Source: Arthrobacter globiformis (lineage in GTDB: Bacteria; Actinomycetota; Actinomycetes; Actinomycetales; Micrococcaceae). Taken from it: a stretch of 64,000 bases of DNA. The translations under genes and the position numbers were made by a program. Position 1 is the stretch's first letter. Each line of letters opens with the position of its first letter. Shown here in pieces: positions 45,030 to 54,038 of this stretch. The notes below the pieces were generated by a model. That model was not told the origin of the DNA. It saw only the letters and a program-made list of their open reading frames with translations, and ran no database searches. Location: assembly GCF_030815865.1 (NCBI RefSeq), contig NZ_JAUSXI010000001.1, positions 1-64,000 of the forward strand. The letters are read 5' to 3'.

Positions 45030-45136
45030 GCGTCCTGTTGGATCGGCGAAAACTCCCCCAAGCACCCTTACGGTCAAAAGCGTAGAGTGGCCTAAGACGC
45101 CTGATTCTTGGACGCCATGCAGCTAAGGGAGAAATC

Positions 45137-45754
45137 GTGACGATTGACTGGGACGAAAAGAAAGCCCTGCTACAGGAACCGAACATCGCAGCAGTGACGC
45201 AACTGTGCGATGAACTTATGGAGAAGAAGCCGGGATCCATCGTCCCCTACATCGACCCCGTCCATGACGAGGACGAATGCCGCATAGTCACTCTCCAGGT
45301 AAGCCCGGGCAAGGGAACCGAATCCGGTTTCGTTTCCCATTTCAACGACGACGAGGCGGCCCGGCGCGCCACGCAGATCTACGAGCTCGCCGAACTGGAC
45401 CCGCGCTACGTCATGCCGTGGAATGCCTACCCGTGGGTGCGTGACCCGGACATGCCCTCCGCCCTTAGCATCCAGGAGAAGACCGACGGACTTCGGCCCT
45501 TCCGGCAGTTCATGAAGATCAACCGACGCGTCTCGGCCGTCATCGCCCATGGAACCGACGCCGCCACCTTCCTGACGCTCTTCGAGAAGACCTACCATTA
45601 CTCGCTCAAGAACAGCGGCATCAAAATCTACAAGGCCAGCGCGCTCGGCGGCCGGGCCTTTGCTGTTTCCGAGGCCAAGCAGGAAGAGCTCCTGACCAAA
45701 AGCGTGGACGTCTACAAAGACGCCATGCAGCGCGCGGGCATCCAGCACCTTTAG
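45137..45754 (+). CDS. Uracil-DNA-glycosylase-fold protein (tentative)
   Basis: This 205-residue protein starts at a GTG with AAGGGAG upstream. VPYIDPVHDEDECRIVTLQV followed by SPGKG and MPWNAYPWVRD resemble the first two motifs of the UDG-like fold. A later SAVIAHGTDAATFL resembles the central strand-turn. The classic HPSP loop is replaced or missing, so catalytic activity is doubtful. I regard the fold assignment as likely but unproven. Confidence 0.5.
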   Translation: MTIDWDEKKALLQEPNIAAVTQLCDELMEKKPGSIVPYIDPVHDEDECRIVTLQVSPGKGTESGFVSHFNDDEAARRATQIYELAELDPRYVMPWNAYPWVRDPDMPSALSIQEKTDGLRPFRQFMKINRRVSAVIAHGTDAATFLTLFEKTYHYSLKNSGIKIYKASALGGRAFAVSEAKQEELLTKSVDVYKDAMQRAGIQHL

Positions 45755-45782
45755 CTGCCTGCTCCCAAATCGGTAAAAACAC

Positions 45783-46721
45783 GTGCTCGACTGGCTGCTC
45801 GATTCCGACCCGTCGATCCGCTGGCAGGTCCTGCGCGACCTGGCGGATGCCCCTGCCGAAAAGGTCCGCGCCGAACGTGCCCGCGTGGCCGCCGAGGGCT
45901 GGGGTGCGCGCATGCTCGCCCTGCAGGGCGGCGACGGCCAGTGGGACGGCGGCACGTTTTTCCCGGTCCCGTATGACGGCTCCGAGCCGGGCCAGCCGTG
46001 GACCGCCACCACGTACAGCCTGCTTTTCCTGCGCGACCTCGGGCTCGAGCCCGGAAGCGCAGCAGCCTGCCGGGCAGTGGCAAAAGTCCGGGAGAACAGC
46101 CGCTGGGAGGAGGGCGGCCAGCCGTTCTTCGACGGCGAGGTGGAGCCCTGCATCAACGGCAAGGCGGTCGCCCTCGGAGCGTACTTCGGCGAGAACGTCG
46201 ACGGCATCGTCCATCGGCTCCTCGGCGAGCAGCTCGCCGACGGTGGCTGGAACTGCGAGGCGGAGCGGGGATCTGTGCGGTCCTCGTTCGCAACCACCAT
46301 AAACGTGCTGGAGGGGCTGCTGGAACACGAGCGGGCTACGGGCGGAACTCCGGAATCCGTGGAGGCGCGGAAGCGGGGCGAGGAGTATCTGCTGGAACGT
46401 GCGCTGCTCCGGCGCAAGAGCACGGGCGAGCTGGTGGACCCGGACTGGCTGCAGTTTTCCTACCCGACCCGCTGGTTCTACGATGCGCTCCGCGGCCTTG
46501 ACTACTTCCGCGACGTCGGCGGATCCCCGGACAGCCGCCTCGCCGAGGCCATCAACCTGCTCCGCTCAAAACGGCAGCCCGACGGAATCTGGCTACTCGA
46601 GAACACCCACCCGGGACGCATCCACTTCGCCATGGAGGACGGCGACGGACGCCCCAGCCGCTGGAACACGCTTCGGGCCCTGCGCGTCCTCAGCTGGTAC
46701 GACGGCGGTCCGGAACTTTAG
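45783..46721 (+). CDS. Squalene-cyclase/prenyltransferase-fold protein of unknown function
   Basis: This 312-residue protein is rich in alpha/alpha-barrel repeats with QW-like motifs (GGDGQWDGGTF, EQLADGGWNCEAERGSVRS, LRSKRQPDGIWLLEN). The DxDD catalytic motif of squalene-hopene cyclases is absent and the protein is half their length, so it is not a hopene cyclase. Proteins of this kind are annotated as squalene-cyclase-like with no known reaction. It starts at a GTG 28 nt after the previous gene, probably in the same transcript. Confidence 0.65.
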   Translation: MLDWLLDSDPSIRWQVLRDLADAPAEKVRAERARVAAEGWGARMLALQGGDGQWDGGTFFPVPYDGSEPGQPWTATTYSLLFLRDLGLEPGSAAACRAVAKVRENSRWEEGGQPFFDGEVEPCINGKAVALGAYFGENVDGIVHRLLGEQLADGGWNCEAERGSVRSSFATTINVLEGLLEHERATGGTPESVEARKRGEEYLLERALLRRKSTGELVDPDWLQFSYPTRWFYDALRGLDYFRDVGGSPDSRLAEAINLLRSKRQPDGIWLLENTHPGRIHFAMEDGDGRPSRWNTLRALRVLSWYDGGPEL

Positions 46722-46782
46722 ATGGCCCTGCCCCATTTGGCTTCCGGAGCTTTAGGCTGCCCGTCGCATTAGCTTCCGGGGC

Positions 46783-48078
46783 TCACCCCTCCAGCAGCCT
46801 CCGCCGGTGCTTAAGCTCCTTGACCCACGCCCTGGTGACCATGTCCGGAAAAGGTGAGGCGCCGCCGTCGTCCGTTGAAACGGCAGCCCTTGCCGTGAAC
46901 GCCGTTGAAGCGAAGGCCGTCCCGGCCTCGAGATCAGCCAGCAGAGGGCCCGCGGCCTTCAACGCCAGATCCAGCGCCTGCACCGCCGTGCGTTCGGGCA
47001 ACCCGAGGCCTGCGGCCCAGGCCAGGAAGTGCTTGCGCGAGATGCCGCTACGCTTGCCGCCGAGCGTCAGGGCGAGCGTCTTGTCCCCGTAGACCACTGT
47101 GGAGGGAATGTCGTAGACGGGCGCGATGGACCATTCCCCGTGCGGCTGCTGCACCATGGACACGTTTTTCGCATGCAGGTCGCCGTTGCCGCTCAGCAGC
47201 GCGAAGGCGGCCTGGATGGCGAGGTTCCGCAGCGCCGGGAGCGGCGCCGCGCAGTACTCGGATAGCGCATGGCATACCGTTCCGAAGCCCACGTTGTACT
47301 TGTCCGCCGGGTACAGCTTCAGGACCTGCGCGCCGTCCTCGACGGCGAGTCGCTGCACCGCGTCCGGGGCACCTGCCGCACCGGCCGCCGTCCCGCCTGC
47401 TGCTGTCCCTCCTGCCAGGGGCACCCGGTCGAACCGCTCCACCAGCAGCCCCGCCCGGCCGGCGACGTCACGCATCAGCTGCACCCGGCTCAGCGGAATC
47501 CGCAGCTTCGCCGCGTAGCGGAACATGATGAACTCGTTCTCCACCACGTGCGGGAACTCCGGGGCGTTGAGCTTGAGGATGAACCGGCGTCCGGCGCTGG
47601 CCACGGGCATGGAGATCATCCCGGCGGACAGCTTGTCCTGCACACCGGCGAGTGCCACCGGATCGATCAGGCCCGAGTCGCCCAGCAGCTCGTCAAAGTC
47701 CACGGGCGTGCGCGGGTCCACCTCGACGGCGTGCTCCTCCGGGTCCAGTGGCTCCCCGTGGCCCACGATCTGCACGTCGCCCACCGGATTGCCACCGGCG
47801 GCGATCAGCAGCGAGAGGTCATCGTCCGCGCTGGTCTTGATGGACCGCCGCAGCGCGTTCAGCCGCCGGCCCTCAGGGAGCAGACCGGTGAAGTACGGCG
47901 GTGCGGCCCCTGCTCCGGAGAGCACAGGTTCCGCTGTAAGCGGCAAGGAACTCGCGACGGCGGGGCGGCCGCTCTGCAGGTACGGCGGAAGGTAGCTGAA
48001 TCTGGTGCCGCCGTCGTGCCGTTCCAGCCGGGCGGCCAGGACGCCACGCTTGTAGATGTCGGCGATCCGGTGCCTCAC
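46783..48078 (-). CDS. hipA: HipA-like serine/threonine kinase toxin
   Basis: This 431-residue HipA-family protein has an N-terminal subdomain with FTGLLPEGRRLNALRR, and GVQDKLSAGMIS as the Gly-rich nucleotide loop. Further on are HVVENEFIMFRYAAKL, LLVERFDR, the catalytic loop LLSGNGDLHAKNVSM and the metal-binding YDIPST. Canonical HipA phosphorylates glutamyl-tRNA synthetase and induces dormancy; the target here is not known. An Ala/Gly-rich insert (about 225-240) is unusual. The GTG start overlaps the hipB stop by 4 nt (GTGA). Confidence 0.9.
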   Translation of the reverse strand: MRHRIADIYKRGVLAARLERHDGGTRFSYLPPYLQSGRPAVASSLPLTAEPVLSGAGAAPPYFTGLLPEGRRLNALRRSIKTSADDDLSLLIAAGGNPVGDVQIVGHGEPLDPEEHAVEVDPRTPVDFDELLGDSGLIDPVALAGVQDKLSAGMISMPVASAGRRFILKLNAPEFPHVVENEFIMFRYAAKLRIPLSRVQLMRDVAGRAGLLVERFDRVPLAGGTAAGGTAAGAAGAPDAVQRLAVEDGAQVLKLYPADKYNVGFGTVCHALSEYCAAPLPALRNLAIQAAFALLSGNGDLHAKNVSMVQQPHGEWSIAPVYDIPSTVVYGDKTLALTLGGKRSGISRKHFLAWAAGLGLPERTAVQALDLALKAAGPLLADLEAGTAFASTAFTARAAVSTDDGGASPFPDMVTRAWVKELKHRRRLLEG

Positions 48079-48413
48079 GGCTGATTCTCCCGTTCGCCGG
48101 GCTCGTTGCCTTCCGGCGGGCCGGAAGGCAACGGGACGTCCGACGGCGGTTGTGCCACCGGCAGCTCCGACGGCTGGGTCACCAGCGCGAGGGCGGCGGC
48201 GCTGGTCCGGGTGGCGAGCTGCAGCTCAAGTCCGAGCGTGTCCAGCAACGCCAGCAGGGTGTCCAGCCGGAGGCTCTGCTTGCCCTGCTCGACGAAGCGG
48301 ACGAAGCGTTCGGAGACCCCGGCCATGTCGGCGAGGTCCTGCTGGCTCAGGCGGAGGTCGGCGCGCCGGGCACGGACGGCCGCGGCGAGCTGTGTGGTGA
48401 AGGGGTTGGCCAC
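48075..48413 (-). CDS. hipB: HipB-like XRE-family antitoxin
   Basis: This 112-residue protein has a helix-turn-helix at about residues 10-65 (LRLSQQDLADMAGVSERFVR, FVEQGKQSLRLDTLLALLD). Its unstructured Pro/Ser/Glu-rich C-terminal tail suits a labile antitoxin. It lies upstream of hipA in the usual order. Two near-identical palindromes upstream are probably its operators. Confidence 0.9.
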   Translation of the reverse strand: MANPFTTQLAAAVRARRADLRLSQQDLADMAGVSERFVRFVEQGKQSLRLDTLLALLDTLGLELQLATRTSAAALALVTQPSELPVAQPPSDVPLPSGPPEGNEPGERENQP

Positions 48414-48432
48414 CGCGCCTCCTCAACAAATA

Positions 48433-48446
48433 GGAACGATCGTGCC
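48433..48446 (-). promoter_or_regulatory. hipBA operator O1
   Basis: GGAACGATCGTGCC is a near-perfect palindrome 20 nt upstream of the hipB start. It matches O2 (48505-48518) at 13 of 14 positions. Confidence 0.75.
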
Positions 48447-48504
48447 GGTTTTCTCGTAGATCCCACGCTACGCCCGACCACTCCAAGCGCGCAAGGCTTG
48501 GATC

Positions 48505-48518
48505 GGAACGATCGTACC
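48505..48518 (-). promoter_or_regulatory. hipBA operator O2
   Basis: GGAACGATCGTACC is the second copy, 72 bp from O1 start to start. Paired operators are typical of HipB autoregulation, with the promoter probably between them. Confidence 0.75.
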
Positions 48519-48581
48519 GACCAGACCATCCGCTCTCCCCGGGCACGGGACCTTCGCGTCCGGACCGGTTCAAGTTTCCGG

Positions 48582-48611
48582 TTGACACCCGCCTGTGACC
48601 CGTGCCATATT
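48582..48611 (+). promoter_or_regulatory. Promoter of the asparagine-utilisation operon
   Basis: A perfect -35 TTGACA (48582-48587) is followed, 18 nt later, by CATATT (48606-48611) as the -10. The predicted start of transcription is near 48618, just before an in-frame GTG at 48619, so a leaderless start is possible. Confidence 0.6.
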
Positions 48612-48624
48612 TTTAATCGTGAAC

Positions 48625-48651
48625 CTGTCAGACAGCCGGACAGCCGGACAG
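48625..48651 (+). promoter_or_regulatory. Candidate GntR operator with repeated GACAG
   Basis: CTGTCAGACAG is a perfect palindrome at 48625-48635. GACAG then recurs at 48639 and 48647 with 8-bp spacing. It lies immediately downstream of the predicted transcription start, a good place for a repressor. Confidence 0.5.
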
Positions 48652-48660
48652 CAAAGCGGA

Positions 48661-49335
48661 ATGAGCGCCGTTCCGCTGGCGCGCCTCAGTGCAGCCGAAG
48701 CTGTCTTCAACGCTATCCGCAGCGACATCCAGAGCGGCGCGCTGGCCGTTGGCGCCAAGCTCAGCTCCGAAGCATCATTGGCCTCGCAGTACGGCGTCAG
48801 CCGCTCGGTGATCCGGGAGGCCCTGCGTTCCTGCACCGCCCTGGGCTTGACCGTAACCAAGACAGGCCGCGGCACGTTCGTCGTCGCCGACCATGTGGCC
48901 AACGACCTCGTCCTGGGCCAGTTCTCCGCCCGGGACCTCACCGAGGCACGCCCGCACATCGAAGTCCCCGCAGCCGGCCTCGCCGCCGAGCGCCGCACCA
49001 CCGAGGACCTGGAAATCCTGCGCGGCATGATGGCGTCCATGGCTGCGGAGACCGATCCAGAAGCGTGGGTCGCCCTTGACTCCAGCTTCCATGCAGCCAT
49101 CGCCCGCGCCAGCGGCAACAAGGTGTTCGAGAGTGTGGTGGCGGACATCCGCGACGCCCTCGCCCACCAGTCCGAAACCCTCAACATGGTGGCAGACCGC
49201 CAGCACGCCTCCGACGTCGAGCACCGCCTCATCCTGGGCGCCATCGAAGCCGGGTCCGCGGCAGACGCCAGCGCCGCCATGGCTGAGCACCTGCGCGCCG
49301 TCGGTGAAGCCCTCGATTTCATCCTCAACCAGTAA
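48661..49335 (+). CDS. GntR-family regulator with FCD domain, probable regulator of asparagine catabolism
   Basis: This 224-residue protein has an N-terminal winged helix (RSDIQSGALAVGAKLSSEAS, YGVSRSVIREALRSCTALGL) and an FCD domain with DSSFHAAIARASGN and a C-terminal His-containing AMAEHLRAVG. The ATG at 48661 places the helix normally; in-frame GTGs at 48595 and 48619 are alternatives, the latter possibly leaderless. It is the first gene of an operon with asparaginase, aspartase and the permease, and repeated GACAG elements sit before it. The inducer is presumably asparagine or aspartate, by context. Confidence 0.85.
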   Translation: MSAVPLARLSAAEAVFNAIRSDIQSGALAVGAKLSSEASLASQYGVSRSVIREALRSCTALGLTVTKTGRGTFVVADHVANDLVLGQFSARDLTEARPHIEVPAAGLAAERRTTEDLEILRGMMASMAAETDPEAWVALDSSFHAAIARASGNKVFESVVADIRDALAHQSETLNMVADRQHASDVEHRLILGAIEAGSAADASAAMAEHLRAVGEALDFILNQ

Positions 49336-49399
49336 CGGCAGCCTTCCCGGCACCAGCCACACCCGACTCAACACATCAACACCCAACGCAGAGGACACC

Positions 49400-50461
49400 A
49401 TGCCTTCCCCCGCCATGCCGGCAAGCCACTCCCTTTCCGCGCCTCCCGCACCAAGAGCGATCCTGCCGCGGCACGAGCCCCTCGCTTTCCAGACCCGCGA
49501 CGGGCTGGTCGAAAGCGTCCACTACGGCTCCCTGATCGCCACCGCGCCCGACGGCCGCACCCTGCTCTCCGCCGGCGAACCCCACGCCGCGTTCTACCCC
49601 CGGTCCTCGCTCAAGCCCCTGCAGTCCGTGGCCATGGTCCGGGCGGGACTGGACCTGCCTGCCGACCTGCTGGCCCTCACCGCCGCCAGCCACTCCGGCG
49701 CAGCCCGGCACCTCGACGGCGCCAGCCGCATCCTGGAACTCCACGGGCTCACGCCCGCAGCACTCGAAAACAGCACCGACCTCCCCTACGGCATCCACGA
49801 GCGCGAGGAGTGGCTGCGCGATGGCGGCCATCCCACGCAACTGGCCCAGAACTGCTCCGGCAAGCATGCCGCCATGGCCGCTACCTGCGTCATCAACGGC
49901 TGGCCGGTGCAGGGCTATCTCGACCCCTCCCATCCGTTGCAGAGGCTCGTCGCCGAGACCGTCACCGACCTGACGGGCGAGGAACCCGCCGGTATCAGCA
50001 CCGACGGCTGCGGCACCCCGCTGTTCGCCCTCACTCTTGCCGGCATGGCCCGCGCCTTCGGCCGCGTCGCCTCGGCCGAACTGGCTGATGGTGCGTCCGC
50101 CCCCGAAAGCCCGGAAGCCGCCGTCGCGCATTCCATGCGCCGCCATCCGGAAATGGTGGCTGGCGAGGGCCGCGACGTCACGGACCTCATGCGCCTCCTG
50201 CCCGGCGCCCTGGCGAAGGACGGCTTCGAGGGCGTCCAGCTGGTTGGGCTGCCGGACGGACGCGCCGTTGCCGTCAAGATTTCCGACGGCGGTGACCGGG
50301 CCCGGATGCCCGTCACCGTCCGCGCGCTGGAAGCGCTCGACGTCGACACCTCCGCCCTTGCGGGCATCGCCACCGGTGCGGTCCTCGGCGGAGGCCGCCA
50401 AGTGGGCCTGCTGCAGGCCGCAGACTTTTCCTCCCTGTCCCCGACCGACGACGTTCTCTAA
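49400..50461 (+). CDS. L-asparaginase II family (Rhizobium-type, PF06089-like)
   Basis: This 353-residue enzyme would hydrolyse L-asparagine to aspartate and ammonia. It has FYPRSSLKPLQSVAMVRAGL with the catalytic Ser-x-x-Lys (about 60), TAASHSGAARHLDG, NCSGKHAAMAATCV and STDGCGTPLFAL, landmarks of this serine-based class unrelated to the E. coli enzymes. GAGGAC lies 6 nt before the ATG. Directly downstream is aspartase, and a permease follows, forming a complete asparagine to fumarate route. Confidence 0.92.
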   Translation: MPSPAMPASHSLSAPPAPRAILPRHEPLAFQTRDGLVESVHYGSLIATAPDGRTLLSAGEPHAAFYPRSSLKPLQSVAMVRAGLDLPADLLALTAASHSGAARHLDGASRILELHGLTPAALENSTDLPYGIHEREEWLRDGGHPTQLAQNCSGKHAAMAATCVINGWPVQGYLDPSHPLQRLVAETVTDLTGEEPAGISTDGCGTPLFALTLAGMARAFGRVASAELADGASAPESPEAAVAHSMRRHPEMVAGEGRDVTDLMRLLPGALAKDGFEGVQLVGLPDGRAVAVKISDGGDRARMPVTVRALEALDVDTSALAGIATGAVLGGGRQVGLLQAADFSSLSPTDDVL

Positions 50462-50470
50462 GGACTGCAA

Positions 50471-51904
50471 ATGACCGAAACCCAAACCCTGCCGGATGCC
50501 CCTTCCCAGGGCGGCGTGCGCTCCGAGCACGATCTGCTCGGCGACCGCGACATCCCCGCCGGTGCCTACTGGGGCGTCCACACGCTCCGCGCCGTGGAAA
50601 ACTTCCCCATCACCGGGCAGCCGCTCTCCAGCAACATGCACCTGGTCCGCGGCCTCGCCGCCGTGAAACTGGCGGCAGCCCGCACCAACCTTGAGCTCGG
50701 GCTGTTGGACGCCGAACGTGCCGCGGCCATCGAACAGGCTTGCACCGATGTGATGAACGGCGAGCTCAGCGAGCAGTTCGTCGTCGACGTGATCCAGGGC
50801 GGCGCGGGAACGTCCTCGAACATGAACGCCAACGAGGTCATCGCCAACCGGGCACTGGAAATCCTTGGCCATCCCAAGGGCCACTACGCGCGGCTGCACC
50901 CCAACGACCACGTGAACCTCAGCCAGTCCACCAACGACGTCTACCCGACCGCCGTGAAGCTCGGCACCATCTTCGCTGCCCGCGAGCTGCTCTCCGCGCT
51001 GGCGGAGCTGGAGGAAGCGTTCGCGGAAAAGGCCATGGAGTTCCGCACGGTGGTAAAGATGGGCCGCACCCAGCTGCAGGACGCCGTTCCCATGACCCTG
51101 GGGCAGGAATTCGGCACCTACGCCGTGACCATCGGCGAGGACCGGCAGCGGCTGGCCGAGGCCGACCTGCTCATCCACGAGATCAACCTCGGCGCCACCG
51201 CGATCGGCACCGGCCTGAACGCCCCCGCCGGCTACGCCGAGGCAGCCTGCCGCCACCTGGCCGAAATCACCGGACTGCCGCTGGTCACCGCCGTCGACCT
51301 CATCGAGGCCACCCAGGACGTGGGCGCGTTCGTCCACCTCTCTGGCGTGCTCAAGCGCGTGGCCGTCAAGCTGTCCAAGATCTGCAACGACCTCCGCCTG
51401 CTCTCCTCCGGACCGCGCGCCGGCTTCGGTGAGATCAACCTCCCCGCCGTCCAGTCCGGATCCTCCATCATGCCCGGCAAGATCAACCCGGTGATCCCGG
51501 AAGTGGTCAGCCAGGTGGCCTACGAGGTCATCGGCAACGACGTCACCATCACGATGGCCGCCGAAGCCGGGCAGCTCCAGCTCAACGCCTTCGAACCCAT
51601 CATCGTGCACAGCCTGCACAAGAGCATCTCGCACCTCGAAGCAGCCTGCCGCACACTCACCGCACGCTGCGTGCGCGGCATCACCGCCAACACCGAACAC
51701 CTCCGCCTCACCGTGGAACAGTCCATCGGCCTGGTGACCGCCCTTAACCCGCACCTCGGGTACGCCACTGCCACCGCCATCGCGCAGGAAGCCCTCGCCA
51801 CCGGCAAGGGCGTGGCCGAACTGGTCCTTGAACACGGCCTGCTCACCGAAACCCAGCTGCGGGAGCTCCTCAGCCCCGAACGCCTGGCCAACCTCAGCAA
51901 GTAG
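50471..51904 (+). CDS. aspA: Aspartate ammonia-lyase
   Basis: This 477-residue enzyme of the fumarase/aspartase family has MNANEVIANRALEILG, the catalytic His region NDHVNLSQSTNDVYPTAV, and the signature GSSIMPGKINPVIPE near 335 with the mobile-loop Ser. It deaminates aspartate to fumarate and ammonia, feeding the TCA cycle. It starts 9 nt after the asparaginase stop with AAGGA upstream. AspA is distinguished from fumarase by the context and by QGGAGTSSNMNANEV, though sequence alone leaves a small doubt. Confidence 0.93.
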   Translation: MTETQTLPDAPSQGGVRSEHDLLGDRDIPAGAYWGVHTLRAVENFPITGQPLSSNMHLVRGLAAVKLAAARTNLELGLLDAERAAAIEQACTDVMNGELSEQFVVDVIQGGAGTSSNMNANEVIANRALEILGHPKGHYARLHPNDHVNLSQSTNDVYPTAVKLGTIFAARELLSALAELEEAFAEKAMEFRTVVKMGRTQLQDAVPMTLGQEFGTYAVTIGEDRQRLAEADLLIHEINLGATAIGTGLNAPAGYAEAACRHLAEITGLPLVTAVDLIEATQDVGAFVHLSGVLKRVAVKLSKICNDLRLLSSGPRAGFGEINLPAVQSGSSIMPGKINPVIPEVVSQVAYEVIGNDVTITMAAEAGQLQLNAFEPIIVHSLHKSISHLEAACRTLTARCVRGITANTEHLRLTVEQSIGLVTALNPHLGYATATAIAQEALATGKGVAELVLEHGLLTETQLRELLSPERLANLSK

Positions 51905-51925
51905 TCCCCAACCGCCCCCTAGCAC

Positions 51926-51972
51926 CGCCGGTTGAGCCTGCCGAAACCAGGTCTCGACAAGCTCGACCGGCG
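51926..51972. repeat. Dispersed palindrome B, intergenic copy
   Basis: CCGCCGGTTGAGCCTGCCGA (left arm) and GTCTCGACAAGCTCGACCGG (right arm) form an imperfect inverted repeat in the 118-bp gap between aspA and the permease gene. It may act as an mRNA hairpin between the two. Confidence 0.8.
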
Positions 51973-52022
51973 AGCACCGCCACCACTGCTGTTCCCCCGA
52001 ACCGGAAACCAAAGGATCCCCC

Positions 52023-53564
52023 ATGTCCAACTCCCCACAGGGCGCCGCCTCGAACGCGGCGGTCACTGACCATACGGTCCCGGCCCAGGCACACGCCACC
52101 GAAAACCTTCTCCATGCCGAGGACAAGGGCTACCACAAGAGCCTGAAGCCGCGGCAGATCCAGATGATCGCCATCGGCGGTGCGATCGGCACCGGCCTGT
52201 TCCTCGGCGCCGGAGGCCGGCTCAACGCCGCCGGGCCCTCCCTGGTCATCGCCTACGCCGTCTGCGGCTTCTTCGCCTTCCTGATCCTGCGCGCCCTCGG
52301 CGAACTGGTCCTGCACCGGCCCTCCTCAGGCTCGTTCGTCTCCTACGCCCGCGAATTCTACGGCGAAAAGGCAGCCTTCGTCTCCGGCTGGTTCTACTGG
52401 ATCAACTGGGCCACCACCACCATCGTCGACATCACCGCCGCCGCCCTCTACATGAACTTCTTCGGCAACTACATCCCCTGGATGGCCGACGTTCCCCAGT
52501 GGGCCTGGGCACTGACCGCCCTCGTCGTCGTCCTCTGCCTGAACCTCGTCTCCGTCAAGGTCTTCGGCGAAATGGAATTCTGGTTCGCGATCATCAAGGT
52601 CGCCGCCCTCGTCGCCTTCCTGCTCATCGGCACCTACTTCGTCATCTTCGGCACCCCCGTCCCCGGCCAGGAAACCGGCTTCAGCCTCATCACCGACAAC
52701 GGCGGCATCTTCCCCAACGGCCTGCTGCCCATGATCATCCTCATGCAGGGCGTCCTGTTCGCCTACGCCTCCATCGAACTCGTCGGCACCGCCGCCGGCG
52801 AAACCGAAAACCCCGAAAAGATCATGCCCAAGGCCATCAACTCCGTGGTCTTCCGCATCGCCGTGTTCTACGTCGGCTCCGTCATCCTGCTGGCCCTGCT
52901 CCTGCCCTTCACCTCCTACCAAAAGGGCGTCAGCCCCTTCGTGACGTTCTTCGGCTCCATCGGCATCCAGGGCGTGGACGTCATCATGAACCTCGTGGTC
53001 CTCACCGCGGCCCTGTCCTCCCTCAACGCAGGCCTCTACTCCACCGGCCGGATCCTGCGCTCCATGTCCGTGGCCGGCTCCGCCCCCAAATTCGCCCAGC
53101 GCATGAACAAAGCCGGCGTCCCCTACGGCGGCATCGCCATCACCGCCGGCGTCTCCCTGCTCGGCGTCCCGCTGAACTACCTCGTCCCCTCGCAGGCCTT
53201 CGAAATCGTCCTGAACATCGCCTCCGTGGGCATCATCGTCACCTGGGCCACCATCGTCCTGTGCCAGATCCAGCTCAAGCGCTGGGCAGACAAGGGCTGG
53301 CTCAAACGCCCCTCGTTCCGGATGTTCGGCGCACCCTACACCGGCTACCTCTCGCTGCTCTTCCTCGTCGGCGTCCTCGTCATGGTCTTCATCGACTCAC
53401 CCCTCACACTGCTCGTCACCCTCATCGCCATCGCCCTCATGGTCACCGGCTGGTACGCCTGCCGCAAACGCATCCACGAAATCGCCGAAGCCCGCGAAGG
53501 CTTCACCGGCATGTCCCCCGTCATCGCCAACCGCCCCGGCCCGGGCGGCGCGGACCGGATCTAA
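52023..53564 (+). CDS. ansP: L-asparagine permease (APC superfamily)
   Basis: This 513-residue amino acid transporter has twelve predicted membrane helices. It opens with [20 protein letters not shown], has [20 protein letters not shown], then [20 protein letters not shown], and [20 protein letters not shown], all typical of the GABA permease/AnsP branch. AAAGGA lies upstream. Its place after asparaginase and aspartase supports asparagine or aspartate as substrate. Confidence 0.9.
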   Translation: MSNSPQGAASNAAVTDHTVPAQAHATENLLHAEDKGYHKSLKPRQIQMIAIGGAIGTGLFLGAGGRLNAAGPSLVIAYAVCGFFAFLILRALGELVLHRPSSGSFVSYAREFYGEKAAFVSGWFYWINWATTTIVDITAAALYMNFFGNYIPWMADVPQWAWALTALVVVLCLNLVSVKVFGEMEFWFAIIKVAALVAFLLIGTYFVIFGTPVPGQETGFSLITDNGGIFPNGLLPMIILMQGVLFAYASIELVGTAAGETENPEKIMPKAINSVVFRIAVFYVGSVILLALLLPFTSYQKGVSPFVTFFGSIGIQGVDVIMNLVVLTAALSSLNAGLYSTGRILRSMSVAGSAPKFAQRMNKAGVPYGGIAITAGVSLLGVPLNYLVPSQAFEIVLNIASVGIIVTWATIVLCQIQLKRWADKGWLKRPSFRMFGAPYTGYLSLLFLVGVLVMVFIDSPLTLLVTLIAIALMVTGWYACRKRIHEIAEAREGFTGMSPVIANRPGPGGADRI

Positions 53565-53598
53565 CCCGCAACTCACCCCTGCAGCTCTGCGCGGGCTG

Positions 53599-53654
53599 AG
53601 CGCGAACGGACACTTGAGGCCCCAGTCTGAGGGCCCCAAGTGTCCGTTCGCGCT
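53599..53654. repeat. Dispersed palindrome A, intergenic copy after ansP
   Basis: AGCGCGAACGGACACTTG (53599-53616) pairs with CAAGTGTCCGTTCGCGCT (53637-53654) over 18 perfect base pairs, with a GC-rich inner extension. This is the most complete copy in the window. It begins 35 nt after the ansP stop and may act as a terminator-like hairpin, though no U-run follows. Confidence 0.88.
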
Positions 53655-53764
53655 TAAGCAAATGCAGCCTTTCCCGGAGCCTATTGACGCCCGATTGGGG
53701 CAGGTCTAATCTCAGCCGCATCCGCGGCTTCGCCGAAATCACAGAAGATCAAGGGAGTGTCATC

Positions 53765-54013
53765 ATGCCGGAATTCATGGACGTCCACCGCAACATGACG
53801 GGGATTACCGAGGAGGATCTGAAAGCAGCCCACGACGCCGACCTTGCCATCCAGAGCGAGGAAAACGTCGAGTTCAAGTCAGCGTGGGCAGACCCGGACG
53901 CCGGGGTTGTCTACTGCCTCTCGGAGGCGCCCTCGGCCGACGCTGTGCAGCGCATTCACGAGCGGGCGGGGCACCGCGCAGATGAGGTACACCCCGTTCC
54001 GCTGAGGGTCTGA
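53765..54013 (+). CDS. DUF4242 (SCO4226-like) small protein
   Basis: This 82-residue protein begins MPEFMDVHRNMTGITEEDLK and has YCLSEAPSADAVQRIHERAG and a C-terminal DEVHPV. It matches DUF4242, whose Streptomyces member SCO4226 binds nickel through His residues. AAGGGAG lies upstream of the ATG. Nickel binding here is by family inference. Confidence 0.85.
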   Translation: MPEFMDVHRNMTGITEEDLKAAHDADLAIQSEENVEFKSAWADPDAGVVYCLSEAPSADAVQRIHERAGHRADEVHPVPLRV

Positions 54014-54038
54014 GCCCCAGCCGCGCGCCCCCCGCCAC

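Noticed and set aside
45783..46721. Squalene-hopene cyclase
   Set aside because: It is half the normal length and lacks the DxDD catalytic motif; only the repeat fold is similar.
49376..52126. A 916-codon open frame on the minus strand opposite asparaginase and aspartase
   Set aside because: Its translation is low-complexity and without family motifs. The plus strand carries two well-defined enzymes there, so it is a frame shadow caused by high-GC codon bias.
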